From Hyphomicrobium sp. (GTDB lineage Bacteria; Pseudomonadota; Alphaproteobacteria; Rhizobiales; Hyphomicrobiaceae), in the NCBI GenBank assembly GCA_016716675.1, contig JADJVG010000005.1:124001-188000 (forward strand): a stretch of 64,000 nt of DNA, read 5' to 3'. The notes under the pieces were generated by a model. That model searched no databases. It worked only from the letters and a program-made list of their open reading frames with translations, and was not told the DNA's origin. This document shows, piece by piece, positions 25,549-34,766 of the stretch. A program made the position numbers and the translations under genes. Numbering within the stretch: position 1 is the first letter of the stretch; every line of letters starts with the position of its first letter.

Positions 25549-26557
25549 CTAGATCTCGACGCAGATCTTGCCAAAATGCTGCGCACCTTCCTCATAGCGG
25601 AACGCATCCGCCGTGCCCGAGAACGGGAACGTGCGGTCGATCACCGGACGCATGCCGCCAGCATCGATGGCGCGGATCATATCCTGCTGATGCACGCGGC
25701 TGCCGACGATCACGCCCTTGAGCTTGATCTGCTTCAACATCAGCAGAATCGTCGGCACTTCGCCGCTGATGCCAGTGAGAATGCCGATCATCGTGATGTT
25801 GCCACCGATCCGCGCAGCCGTGATCGACTGAGGCAGCGTGCCTGGACCACCGATTTCGAGCACATGATCGACACCGCGTCCGCCCGTCAGACCGAGAACG
25901 GTTTTGCCCCATTCGGCATCGTTTTTGTAGTTGACCGTGTGATCGGCGCCGAGCGCACGAGCTTTTTCAAGCTTGGCGTCCGACGACGACGTGATGATCA
26001 CCGTCGCGCCCATCATTTTGGCGAGTTGCAAGGCGGCGATGCCGACACCGCCAGTGCCGAGGATCAAAACACTATCGCCAGCTTTGATGTTGCCTTCGAC
26101 CACCAGTGCGCGCCAAGCGGTCAGCGTAGCGCAGGGAAGCGTTGCGGCTTCGGCGTGGCTCCAGCCCTTCGGCGCTTTGGTGAACCAGTTGACCGGCTTG
26201 ACCACGATTTCCTGGGCGTAGCCGTCGATGCCGTCTCCCGGCACATGCGAGAAGTCGCTGTGCGGCGCCACGCCATCCTGCCAATAGGGGAAGAAAACCG
26301 ACACGACGTGATCGCCGACCGCAAATTCGGTGACACCTTCGCCGATCGCTTCAACAACGCCCGCGCCATCCGACATCAAAATGCGACCCGGTGCTGACGG
26401 CAAGCCGCCTACCGCCACGGCGTAGTCGTGATAGTTCAGCGAGTTGGCGTAAATCTGAACGCGGATCTGCCCCGGACCGGGCGCACCGGGATCGGCAATG
26501 TCGGCAACCTGAAGCTTGTCGAGACCCGGGGTTTTCACCGAGACGAATGGCTTTCAT
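25549..26557 (-). CDS. MDR-family NAD(P)-dependent oxidoreductase, frameshifted near the start
   Basis: About 335 residues. The N-terminal GroES-like domain lacks the usual catalytic zinc Cys/His (NSLNYHDYAVAVGGLP, then MSDGAGVVEAIGEG). The Rossmann motif is LGTGGVGIAALQLAK (~165), followed by VDHVLEIGGPGTL. It resembles zinc-free quinone oxidoreductases or broad alcohol dehydrogenase-like enzymes; the substrate is unknown. The first residues MKAIRLGENPG (from ATG 26557) are in another frame: one extra base in the CCC run 26525-26527 causes the shift. A GTG at 26538 would give a slightly short protein without needing the correction. Confidence 0.8.
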
Positions 26558-26740
26558 GTGCTGCTTTCCTGAACGCTTTTGAGAATTGAAAGTCCACGCT
26601 GGACGCGACCCGAGCGTGATCCCTGGGCCGGAGAATTACCGATCACCGGGTGGCCGTCTACTGAACTTTGGCGACAGAGAATATCCCGCAACCGTGCGAC
26701 AGGTGTCGCAGGGTTTGGCGGCGCACCACGGCTGCCGTGC

Positions 26741-27490
26741 TCAACTGAAAAGGAACTTTCCGGCAGCGATAATCAGCACGACGCCGAGCAGCCGCTGTAG
26801 CGTCTCCGACGACGCCCAGCGGGTGCCGATCTGCGTGCCAACGAGCGCACCGAGCAGTGCCGCCGCGACGAGATAGGGCAGCTCCATCGGCAAGCGTTGG
26901 ATGGAGGCGCAATTGCCAGCCAGCCCCGCGATCGAATTGACAAGAATGAAAGGCGCCGTCAGGCCAGAGGCTTGCCGCGCCGCCGCCCAACCGAACACCA
27001 GGAGCATCGGCGTCAGAAAGATGCCGCCGCCGGTTCCCGTCAAGCCAGAGAGCAGACCGACGCTGGCCCCAGTCGCAAGACCGCCGAGCCACGGAACATC
27101 CGTTGGCAGCGAGGCGGCTGCGATCCCCGTCTTTGGCTTCCAAAGAAACTTGATGCCGGCGACCAGCAAGATGACTCCGACGAGCACCCGGTATTGCGTG
27201 GCTGACAGTTGGATCGCCCCGCCAATGAACGCCGCCGGAACCGATGCGATCACCAGCGGCAGCAAAGATTTCCAAGCCAGGTCCTTGCCGTTGCGGGTCC
27301 AGCGAAGACTGGCAAAACTCGCCACTAGAATATTGAGGGTGAGAGCCGTGGGCTTCATCACGTCGGGCGCAAGTCCCATGAGCGCCATGGCCGCGATATA
27401 GCCCGAGGCTCCCGCATGCCCAACTGACGTGTACAGCACAGCGGCTGCAAAGATCATCGAAGCGAGGAGCAGAAGATCGTTTGGCGTCAT
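26741..27490 (-). CDS. TauE/SafE family permease
   Basis: 249 residues, 7-8 hydrophobic segments. The N-terminal motif (VLYTSVGHAGASGYIAAMAL) and the internal repeat (GLLSGLTGTGGGIFLTPMLL) are the two half-repeats of the TauE/SafE fold, which exports sulfite, sulfoacetate or related anions. ATG 27490 starts the first helix correctly; the longer reading upstream is unrelated in composition. The specific substrate is not indicated by its neighbours. Confidence 0.85.
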   Translation of the reverse strand: MTPNDLLLLASMIFAAAVLYTSVGHAGASGYIAAMALMGLAPDVMKPTALTLNILVASFASLRWTRNGKDLAWKSLLPLVIASVPAAFIGGAIQLSATQYRVLVGVILLVAGIKFLWKPKTGIAAASLPTDVPWLGGLATGASVGLLSGLTGTGGGIFLTPMLLVFGWAAARQASGLTAPFILVNSIAGLAGNCASIQRLPMELPYLVAAALLGALVGTQIGTRWASSETLQRLLGVVLIIAAGKFLFS

Positions 27491-27771
27491 GGCGAACGCC
27501 GGCCGCCGCTGAAACCGCCCCCGGTTCCACAGCCAATCCCGGCCATCGAAACAGTGAAATGACGCGCGGCGCCGGCAGAGCACCTTAAGGGCTGAACGAC
27601 GTCGGACATCATCAATGCTGCACCTGCTCCCATCAGCACCTCGGGACATCGACGGCGCACCATTGCACACACCCACACACCTGGGAATAAGCACAATTCA
27701 AACAAACCCTTGCGCTTCGCGCCTCAACCCTTTAAATCCGCCGCTTTCCTGAAGGAACCGCGCCGATTCCC

Positions 27772-28266
27772 ATGGCCACGCAGAAACCCCTCATCGGAAT
27801 CATTATGGGCAGTCAGTCCGACTGGCCGACGATGAAACTCGCGGCCGCCGTGCTCGATGAACTCGGTGTCGCCTATGAGACCAAGATCGTCTCGGCGCAT
27901 CGCACGCCGGATCGGCTGTACAGCTACGCCAAGGGCGCGCGCGACAAGGGCCTGAAGGTCATTATCGCTGGCGCGGGCGGCGCCGCCCATTTGCCAGGCA
28001 TGACCGCATCTATGACCACTTTGCCGGTTCTCGGCGTCCCGGTCGAGACCAAGGCGTTGAAGGGTCAGGACAGCCTGTATTCCATCGTCCAGATGCCGGC
28101 TGGCGTTCCCGTCGCAACGCTCGCGATTGGCGAAGCGGGGGCGAAAAACGCCGGCTTGCTCGCCGCGCAGATCTTAGCGCTCGCGGACGCAGCCCTCAGC
28201 GCCCGCCTCGACGCTTGGCGGCAGCGCCACACCGAGGCCGTCGCTGACGCGCCCACAGATTCGTAA
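27772..28266 (+). CDS. purE: N5-carboxyaminoimidazole ribonucleotide mutase
   Basis: A 164-residue PurE of standard length. Family motifs are IIMGSQSDWPTM at the N-terminus, SAHRTPDRL (mid) and GAGGAAHLPGMTAS. It converts N5-CAIR to CAIR in purine synthesis, and PurK, which makes N5-CAIR, is encoded 13 bases downstream, so the pair is an operon. Confidence 0.96.
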   Translation: MATQKPLIGIIMGSQSDWPTMKLAAAVLDELGVAYETKIVSAHRTPDRLYSYAKGARDKGLKVIIAGAGGAAHLPGMTASMTTLPVLGVPVETKALKGQDSLYSIVQMPAGVPVATLAIGEAGAKNAGLLAAQILALADAALSARLDAWRQRHTEAVADAPTDS

Positions 28267-28279
28267 GGACTGTTCTTCC

Positions 28280-29380
28280 ATGACGGCGCTTCCTCCCGGT
28301 TCGACCATCGGCATCTTGGGCGGCGGTCAACTCGGCCGCATGTTGGCACTCGCCGCAGCACGCCTCGGTTTGAAAACCCACATCTATGCGCCTGAATTCG
28401 ATAGCCCCGCGTTCGACGTCGCAACCGCTCACACGATTGCCTCTTACGGTGATGAGGCCGCGCTTGCAGCTTTCGCCAACGCCGTCGATGCCGCGACCTA
28501 CGAATTTGAGAATATCCCAGTAAAAACGGTCGAATTTCTATCGTCGACGATCCCTGTTCGGCCCGGCGCAAAGGCGCTCGCCTGCGCGCAGGATCGCATC
28601 AACGAAAAAACGCTGGCTCGCGAACTCGGCGCGATGACAGCCGATTTTGCCGCCATCGACAGTCTCAGTGATCTTGAAAACGTCCTCGACGGTGGCTTCG
28701 CAATGCCTTGCGTTTTGAAAACCCGGCGCTTCGGCTACGACGGCAAAGGCCAAGCCAAAATTCTAACGCGCGCGGATGCCGCAACCGCATGGGACGCGAT
28801 GCGCGATCAGCCTTCGATCCTCGAAGCCTTCGTGCATTTCCAGTACGAAGTCTCCGTCGTCGCCGCGCGCGGACTCGACGGCGAATTCCGCGCTTTCGAA
28901 GTGACCGAGAACGAGCACCGCGACCACATTCTCTACCGCTCGCTGGCGCCTGCCCGCATTCCACAAGCCGCACGCGCCGAAGCCATCGCCATCGCCCAGC
29001 GCATCGCCAAACAGCTCGATTATGTCGGCGTGTTCGCGATCGAGTTTTTCGCTGAGACCGAGGGCGGCAAAACCAAGCTCTCGGTCAACGAAATGGCGCC
29101 GCGCGTCCATAACTCCGGCCACTGGACCGAAGACGGCTGCGACACCTCACAATTCGAGCAGCACATCCGGGCGATTGCCGGCTGGCCGCTTGGCTCAACC
29201 GCGATGACGGCACCAGCCGCCGAAATGATCAATCTCATCGGCGATGAGATCCTGGCGTGGCGGGAAATCGCCTCCGAACCCGGGGCCTACCTGCACCATT
29301 ACGGCAAGAAGGAAGCCCGGCCCGGCCGCAAAATGGGGCACATTAACCGCCGGCTGGCGAAAGCGCCGCAGGAGAGCTGA
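28280..29380 (+). CDS. purK: N5-carboxyaminoimidazole ribonucleotide synthase
   Basis: A 366-residue ATP-grasp enzyme that carboxylates AIR with bicarbonate and ATP. The start IGILGGGQLGRMLALAA, the ATP-grasp core (CVLKTRRFGYDGKGQ, LEAFVHFQYEVSVV) and the catalytic loop NEMAPRVHNSGHWT are all present. It is co-transcribed with purE and followed by rpsU. Confidence 0.96.
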   Translation: MTALPPGSTIGILGGGQLGRMLALAAARLGLKTHIYAPEFDSPAFDVATAHTIASYGDEAALAAFANAVDAATYEFENIPVKTVEFLSSTIPVRPGAKALACAQDRINEKTLARELGAMTADFAAIDSLSDLENVLDGGFAMPCVLKTRRFGYDGKGQAKILTRADAATAWDAMRDQPSILEAFVHFQYEVSVVAARGLDGEFRAFEVTENEHRDHILYRSLAPARIPQAARAEAIAIAQRIAKQLDYVGVFAIEFFAETEGGKTKLSVNEMAPRVHNSGHWTEDGCDTSQFEQHIRAIAGWPLGSTAMTAPAAEMINLIGDEILAWREIASEPGAYLHHYGKKEARPGRKMGHINRRLAKAPQES

Positions 29381-29536
29381 AGCTGCGCCCCCAGCGCAAT
29401 CGCAAGCCGCATTGCCAAATTTAACCGCCTTTGATATACGCCTTGCAGGAATTGACGCGGATGCTTGGAGCGAAGCGCTTCTGGCCCGTGTTTTTATTGC
29501 ATCAACATCAACCAATTCGTTAGAGGAATCAACGGC

Positions 29537-29899
29537 TTGCAGGTTCTCGTTCGCGACAACAATGTCGATCAGGCACTCAAAGCGCTCAAGAAGAAGTTGC
29601 AGCGCGAGGGCGTATTCCGCGAGATGAAGCTTCGCGGTCATTTCGAGAAGCCGTCCGAGAAGAAAGCCCGCGAAAAGGCTGAAGCTGTGCGCCGCGCCCG
29701 TAAGCTGGCCCGCAAGAAGCTGCAGCGCGAAGGCCTGCTGCCCAGCAAGCCGGTTGTGGCCCGTGGCGGCCCCGGTGGTAAGGGCGGCCCAGGCGGCAGC
29801 CGTGGTGGCGCAGGCGGTGGCGGTTTCGGCGGTGGTGCCGGCGGCAACGGCGGCGGCTTCGGTGGTGGCGCCGGCGGCGGCGGTTTCGGCGGCCGCTAA
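29537..29899 (+). CDS. rpsU: 30S ribosomal protein S21 with glycine-rich C-terminal extension
   Basis: The S21 core (QVLVRDNNVDQALKALKKK, then GVFREMKLRGHFEKPSEK, then a basic ARKLARKKLQREG helix) spans residues 1-~75. About 45 residues follow made almost only of Gly with Arg, Ser and Phe (FGGGAGG type repeats, ending F-G-G-R). The correct start is TTG 29537, with AGAGGAA 8-9 bases upstream, because S21 proteins begin M-Q-V-L-V-R-D. A rarer start codon could limit expression. Alphaproteobacterial S21 usually ends after the basic helix; this tail is unusual. A strong terminator follows. Confidence 0.9.
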   Translation: MQVLVRDNNVDQALKALKKKLQREGVFREMKLRGHFEKPSEKKAREKAEAVRRARKLARKKLQREGLLPSKPVVARGGPGGKGGPGGSRGGAGGGGFGGGAGGNGGGFGGGAGGGGFGGR

Positions 29900-29928
29900 G
29901 AAGCGCAACACGCTCAATCGATTTTCAA

Positions 29929-29959
29929 ACGGCCTGCGATACCCTCGCGGGCCGTTTTT
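29929..29959 (+). terminator. intrinsic terminator after rpsU
   Basis: ACGGCC and GGCCGT form the stem base (with extra CGCG/TGCG pairing possible), followed by TTTTTC. It lies 30 bases after the rpsU stop and ends the purE-purK-rpsU transcript. Confidence 0.85.
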
Positions 29960-30038
29960 CTATGTTCTCGGTCCTATGTGCCGGTCACTGTGTGCCACAG
30001 TCTTGGTGTGTCGGCCGCTGTGCGTGCCGCTCATGGCG

Positions 30039-30875
30039 TCACTGGCGCGTCGTGATCGCGCCCGCCCATAGCTTATCAATCCAGGCGTTGATCGCCTCAA
30101 ACGAGCCGAACAGGTAGTGGTCGTTATGGCCCGCGCCCGGCAGCGTCACGAGTTGCTTAGGCTCGTTGGCGATTTCGAACAGCGCCCGCCCCATCGCAAC
30201 CGGTATCACCTCGTCCGCCTCACCGTGCAGGATGAAGACCGGCGCCGTCACCTTGTCGATATGATCGCGGCTCATGTAGCGGTCTTTGAGCAGCAGGCGC
30301 ACCGGCAGCCACGGATAAGAGAGCTGCGCGCGCTCCAACAGCGACGTGTAGGGGCTGTCGAGGATCACGCCGCGCACTAGCTTCTCCGCCGCCAGCTGCA
30401 CCGCGATACCGGTGCCAAGGGACTCGCCGTAGACGATGATGTCGTTGGGTGAGATGCCATCGTCGATCAGCATCTGGTAGGCGCGTTTCCCGTCCGCGAC
30501 ATTCGCGGTTTCGGTCGGCAGACCGCTCGATCCGCTGTAGCCGCGGTACGCCATCATCAACATCCCGCGCCCGCGTTCGAGATATTTGGCCATGCGTTCG
30601 CGGCGGATTTCCAAAGCGCCGCCGTTGCCATGAAAATAAAGCAGCGTCGGCTGGCCGGGTTGGGCTTTGCCGTACCAAGCGATCAAGCGCTCGCCATCTG
30701 CCGTCAGGATCGTGCGCTCAACGACGTTGGCGAGCCCGGCATCTGCGGGCGCCGTATGCACCGGATCGCGCGCGTAAATCATCTGCCGCTGCATCACATA
30801 TATCGCCGCCATGATGCCGGCATAGGCGAGCACGCCAATGATCAGAAACGTCTTCAACACAAACATCAACCTCAC
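30039..30875 (-). CDS. membrane-anchored alpha/beta hydrolase (BEM46/YfhR-like)
   Basis: 278 residues. An N-terminal membrane anchor (LKTFLIIGVLAYAGIMAAIYVM) is followed by an alpha/beta hydrolase fold with oxyanion HGNGG, nucleophile elbow YGESLGTG (Ser ~150), an Asp in HGEADEVIP and a His in GAGHNDHYLF. It is a serine hydrolase of unknown substrate, most like the BEM46/ABHD13 group. Transcribed alone; its leader contains the palindrome AACTCTAGAGTT at 30915-30926. Confidence 0.85.
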   Translation of the reverse strand: MRLMFVLKTFLIIGVLAYAGIMAAIYVMQRQMIYARDPVHTAPADAGLANVVERTILTADGERLIAWYGKAQPGQPTLLYFHGNGGALEIRRERMAKYLERGRGMLMMAYRGYSGSSGLPTETANVADGKRAYQMLIDDGISPNDIIVYGESLGTGIAVQLAAEKLVRGVILDSPYTSLLERAQLSYPWLPVRLLLKDRYMSRDHIDKVTAPVFILHGEADEVIPVAMGRALFEIANEPKQLVTLPGAGHNDHYLFGSFEAINAWIDKLWAGAITTRQ

Positions 30876-31061
30876 GTAAGCACCTTATCGGGTTGCGGCA
30901 GCAGAGCGTTTCTAAACTCTAGAGTTCGGCGCCGAAGGCATGCCGCAACATTCCGACGTGAACGTGTCTCACCATGCACACGCTCATAATTTTGATTTTT
31001 ATCTGTCTACGCCCCAGTGGACGACATGTGGATAACATCATTAACGTCCCCGCATTGATAA

Positions 31062-31088
31062 GGCGCTGCGGGGGCAGCGCCATTTTTT
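31062..31088 (+). terminator. intrinsic terminator just upstream of the orphan lipoprotein gene
   Basis: GGCGCTG-CGGGGG-CAGCGCC followed by ATTTTTT is a textbook terminator in the plus direction. It lies 28 bases before the lipoprotein ATG and no plus-strand gene precedes it within 1 kb, so it marks the end of a short transcript or an attenuator in the lipoprotein leader. Confidence 0.75.
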
Positions 31089-31115
31089 GGGAGTCGTTGG
31101 GGGGGCGTTTCAGTC

Positions 31116-32183
31116 ATGCGTATGCGTAGTGTAGCACGACGGCTCATGGCCGTCGTGATGGGTGCTTTATTGTGTCAGGGGTGCGCGATCTACGCTTCTG
31201 AGTTTCACAACAGAGGTGGTTTCTCAGATCATTTGATGGACCATTATTGGTTCAAAGCTGACACCAAAGAATTGCGAGTTCTGAGGTCCTACTCCCTGAT
31301 CGGCGCGCTGCTGCGCGTGTCTGTTAAGAACCTGACAAAGACTGAGCGCGAAATCCTAGCAAAGCACGTTGACGAAGCGGCGCGGCGAACGGAAGAGGCC
31401 TTCGCCTGCGCGTACTCCTATGAAACGATTTGCCCATTCTTTGACGAGCGTTTGGCAGCCGTAGACCGCAGCCTCCTACAAATCGCAGTGATTGTAATTT
31501 CAAACGATGAGAACGAAGTTCTATTCGACGACGTGAAGGACAAACTCTTTGAGACAACGGCCTTGGGTCAACTCACCAAAGCCGCATCCGGCGCGATCGA
31601 CGTGGTGACAACAACCGCCACGGCAGCCGTAAAACTTGGCGACGTTGCCTCATCCTTGCTCAAAATTGGGAAGACCGCATTGGAGACCGGGCAACGGTTC
31701 GGTGCCGTTTATCGAGATAGCATTGAGCTCGATCTTCTGGTCACGATTAGTTCGATGCGAAAACTATGCGAATTCTACACGGATGGCGGGTACGGCGAAT
31801 CCAAACTGGAAGCTTGCTCCTACCGCGATCACGGACGGAGCGTTTACGCACTTGGGTCTGGCAACATTAAAGAATGGGTTGCCTATCTCAATAACGTTTC
31901 GGCACAACCTCACCTCAATCGACTTATTATTCCATCCAGCAGGCATTTCATTGCGATCTCAGATCTCATCTACCGCGCTTGCGGAGAGATTATGGATGAT
32001 AGCGCTGAACAGAAGACGAAATGCCAATCGAAGAAATTGATCTACTACGATCAAGCCGTCACTCTGAGCCAAGGCCGCGAGAATAGTAACAGCCTCATCT
32101 CCGAAGCCTATCGGCATGCGGATTGGATTACGGGTGAAAACAGAGGGCGCCTCGCGCAGTTTTATCCGGACCAGACGCCATAA
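31116..32183 (+). CDS. hypothetical lipoprotein
   Basis: 355 residues. A basic N-terminus and hydrophobic stretch lead to a lipobox (LLCQGC), so it is predicted to be lipid-anchored. The rest shows no family I recognise. There is a hydrophobic/Ala-Thr-rich stretch (SGAIDVVTTTATAAVKLGDVA) near 155 and several Cys residues (near 97, 104, 217, 231 and 286). The coding sequence is visibly less GC-rich than its neighbours and has a different codon choice, which suggests acquisition by transfer. A terminator-like hairpin precedes it. Confidence 0.7.
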   Translation: MRMRSVARRLMAVVMGALLCQGCAIYASEFHNRGGFSDHLMDHYWFKADTKELRVLRSYSLIGALLRVSVKNLTKTEREILAKHVDEAARRTEEAFACAYSYETICPFFDERLAAVDRSLLQIAVIVISNDENEVLFDDVKDKLFETTALGQLTKAASGAIDVVTTTATAAVKLGDVASSLLKIGKTALETGQRFGAVYRDSIELDLLVTISSMRKLCEFYTDGGYGESKLEACSYRDHGRSVYALGSGNIKEWVAYLNNVSAQPHLNRLIIPSSRHFIAISDLIYRACGEIMDDSAEQKTKCQSKKLIYYDQAVTLSQGRENSNSLISEAYRHADWITGENRGRLAQFYPDQTP

Positions 32184-32190
32184 CCGCCAG

Positions 32191-33567
32191 TTACTTCGCC
32201 GTCAGATATCCGATATGGCCGTCCTCGCGCACGCGGAGTTCTTCAAGGTAACTGAAGATTTCTTCGCCGTGCAGCGGGCGGCCGGTCTCCGCGACACAGC
32301 TCGCTTCGAGCGCCTGCAGCTCGCGATAGATCGGCTCGGCTGTTTTATGCAGCATGGCGACGGCAGCAACCGTCTTGCGCGGCATGTTGCGCGGTACGCG
32401 CGGAAAGACGCTCGATAGCATCTGCTTGGCGCCGTCCGAAAAATGCGAGGAAAACCGCCCCAGCAGCGAAACCACGCGAATGGCCGCCGTCTCTTCAAAC
32501 CGCATACCATGCGTCTCCATCCACTCGAACAGCTTGTCCATCGTGAAATCTTGCAGGCGGATGTTCGACGTCTCGCGATAGTCCTGCCATTCGGCAACGA
32601 GATCGAACGCGCTCTCGATATCGATGTCGGCGGGCGCGTATGTTTGCTCGGCCTTGACACCGATGCGATCAAGAAAATCGCGGTTCTTCATGGCAATCGT
32701 CGTTGGATAGCGAGGCAAGCGGTAGTGCCCGTTGCTGCCCTTCTCGAAGGCATATCGCACCAGCTTCGAACAAAACATGTTGCGGCCATCGTCGAGCCGC
32801 ATCGAAAAATCGTAGCGGATGCGCCGGTGGCCGACAGCATGCGAGCTGCGGACCAGTTCGTGAACGCGCTCTGCTGCACGCGCGGCGATGCCGGCGTCCT
32901 TATGCCGGTAGAGCACGGCGCGAACGATGCCGTGATCGAGGGAATGGGCCAGCGGGTTGACCATCGCGCCATCTTCGATGAGGCTTTCGACCAGCCAATG
33001 CTTGCCGTCCCCATCGATGTAAATGATGCCCGTATGGCTGAACTGGCTGTCGCCCGATCCAATACGGGCAATCGCTGCGCTGTTGTGGGCGCGGCCACGC
33101 ACCAGCACCACGTCGCCCGACTGGAATGCCAATTCCTTGCCCTTATAGAAGGCATAGTTGACCAGCGTATTGCGCTCCCGGCCGGTGAAGCCGCGCATGA
33201 CGTAATCGCCTTCGGCTATGCGGGCATTGCCGATCGCGATTTCGCCGAGCATGTCGGTGACGTAGCGCAAGATTCGGAACACGTCGCGCAGCCCCTGCAC
33301 GACGTCGGCCGACATAAAGCCACGCTGTTCGAATTCGGCGATCCGCGACCGGAGCGCGACGCGCAGATCAAACAGCCGGTACATCATCTCGGGCGCGGCC
33401 TTGCGAACCGCGAGGATATCGTAGCTCGAGAAATCCGCCGTCGCGACCGCCTGATACATTTTACCGAGCGTGCGGGCCAGACCTTCAGGGCCGATCACCG
33501 GCGCGTACGCCAGCTGCTCAAGCCGTTCCAGATCCTTGAGAAAGCTGTGCGGCGCAGTCGAGGACAC
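32191..33567 (-). CDS. YiiX/YebB-like permuted papain-fold cysteine hydrolase
   Basis: 458 residues. The central domain (~150-290) matches the permuted NlpC/P60 type: GDVVLVRGRAHNS, catalytic His in SQFSHTGIIY, then catalytic Cys in MFCSKLVRYAFEK. The N- and C-terminal regions are mainly helical. Substrates of this superfamily include peptidoglycan peptides, amides or lipids; none can be assigned here. No signal peptide is evident, so the protein may be cytoplasmic. It converges with the upstream lipoprotein gene (7 bases apart). Confidence 0.8.
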   Translation of the reverse strand: MSSTAPHSFLKDLERLEQLAYAPVIGPEGLARTLGKMYQAVATADFSSYDILAVRKAAPEMMYRLFDLRVALRSRIAEFEQRGFMSADVVQGLRDVFRILRYVTDMLGEIAIGNARIAEGDYVMRGFTGRERNTLVNYAFYKGKELAFQSGDVVLVRGRAHNSAAIARIGSGDSQFSHTGIIYIDGDGKHWLVESLIEDGAMVNPLAHSLDHGIVRAVLYRHKDAGIAARAAERVHELVRSSHAVGHRRIRYDFSMRLDDGRNMFCSKLVRYAFEKGSNGHYRLPRYPTTIAMKNRDFLDRIGVKAEQTYAPADIDIESAFDLVAEWQDYRETSNIRLQDFTMDKLFEWMETHGMRFEETAAIRVVSLLGRFSSHFSDGAKQMLSSVFPRVPRNMPRKTVAAVAMLHKTAEPIYRELQALEASCVAETGRPLHGEEIFSYLEELRVREDGHIGYLTAK

Positions 33568-33824
33568 TACAATAACTCCCTGATACAGCTGGCTTATAGC
33601 AGAGCTGCTAAGGCGATCCCAAGGCCATTAGAGGTGTCAGCTGACGGCCTGTGGCCGCAAAAGCTCAGATATTGCGGTCACCCGCCGACGTAAACTCATG
33701 TAACGCGCGCATGTCGCTGGGCTGCAACGGCTGAGCGCAATCGTGCGCAACCGGCGACAGCGCATATCCACGCGCGAGAATTCCTTGATACGCTTTCTCG
33801 TAGGTGTTGGGGGGTGTGCGTATC

Positions 33825-34607
33825 GTGCGGTATTTAGGTGGCGTCATCGCGACGGTGCTGGCGTTGTCGCCGGTTTCTGCATCCGCAGCGGAGCTGCGCA
33901 TCACCCTTCCAGAATTGGCCAACGCTCTGCAATCGGTAATGGGCGACGCCAAGCTGCATCTCAACAACACGCCTGGAGGGTTCCTCAGCGGCAATTCCGG
34001 ATCCACATGGACCATTGCCGGCAAGACGACCGCGATCCCGCTGCCGCCCAAGTCGTTCCAGCTTCTCGGCTCGACCTACGCCTACCACGTCAAAGACCTG
34101 AATTCGAAGTCGATTGCAGTGAGCGCCGCGCCACCCGCACTTCGCCTGACGCTGACGTTCGAGGATAAGGCTGCGGAACTCAAAGGCAGTTGCGTTGCCG
34201 GCGACTGCGGCCTCGTCTCGGCGCTGCCGAAAATCATCTGGAAGAATGGCACCGTCACGATCGACGTCGCGCCTGTGCGGCTCGGCGCCAGCCTCGCGCT
34301 GGAGGTCAAGTCGGTTTCAATTGGCGGATTGCTGAGCGCGCGGTGCGATCCCGCGGGATTATTCTCGCAAAGCGCCTGCGCGCTGGCACTGACCTGGGCC
34401 AAGCGGACGATTGCCAACCTGAAGCCGGACATCGCCGCCAAGCTGAAAGCAAAGGTCAACGATCCGGCGACTCAAGCCGCTGTGGCCGAAGGGCTCAAGC
34501 CTTATCTGGCGGTCGGACCGGCTGGCGCCATCGCCATCACCGATGTCAGAAACGATGCGAAGTCCGTGATAGTAGTGTTCCAGTTCGCTGGCGCTGCGGG
34601 CGGCTGA
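33825..34607 (+). CDS. hypothetical secreted protein
   Basis: About 260 residues with a signal peptide (YLGGVIATVLALSPVSASAAE). The mature part is Ala/Leu-rich with predicted beta strands and four Cys (SCVAGDCG, ARCDPAG, SACALAL). I do not recognise a family. GTG 33825 has a G6 run upstream at good spacing; GTG 33804 and 33816 are in frame. It probably acts in the periplasm. It converges with the pnt operon across a shared terminator. Confidence 0.7.
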   Translation: MRYLGGVIATVLALSPVSASAAELRITLPELANALQSVMGDAKLHLNNTPGGFLSGNSGSTWTIAGKTTAIPLPPKSFQLLGSTYAYHVKDLNSKSIAVSAAPPALRLTLTFEDKAAELKGSCVAGDCGLVSALPKIIWKNGTVTIDVAPVRLGASLALEVKSVSIGGLLSARCDPAGLFSQSACALALTWAKRTIANLKPDIAAKLKAKVNDPATQAAVAEGLKPYLAVGPAGAIAITDVRNDAKSVIVVFQFAGAAGG

Positions 34608-34673
34608 TTTCCGCGCCGCTGCGAGAGCTTGGGTTCACGCCCGGCTTGCCGATCCCCGAAAGACAAAAAGAAA

Positions 34674-34703
34674 ACGCGCGCGACTGTTACCAATCGCGCG
34701 CGT
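34674..34703 (-). terminator. terminator between the pnt operon and the secreted-protein gene
   Basis: ACGCGCGCGA and TCGCGCGCGT form a perfect 10-bp stem. The minus strand continues TTTTCTTTTTG, so it terminates the pntB transcript; the plus strand has only CTTTAAAAA and may also stop there. Confidence 0.8.
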
Positions 34704-34766
34704 CTTTAAAAATCTTCGCCGGTTGAAGGACGCGCGAACGACGCGCCCGAAACCGGGTGGCCCGCT

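Noticed and set aside
26658..27694. Longer reading or second frame for the TauE-like permease
   Set aside because: The extra N-terminal residues are Arg/Cys-rich and non-membrane; the family start is at 27490.
29195..29917. Ala/Thr-rich 240-codon frame opposite rpsU
   Set aside because: Reverse complement of the glycine codons of the S21 tail gives Ala/Thr runs; it also crosses a gene boundary.
32443..33693. Long plus-strand frame (416 codons) opposite the YiiX-like hydrolase
   Set aside because: Composition is antisense-like (rich in Arg, His, Ala, Val) and the minus-strand gene has clear catalytic motifs.
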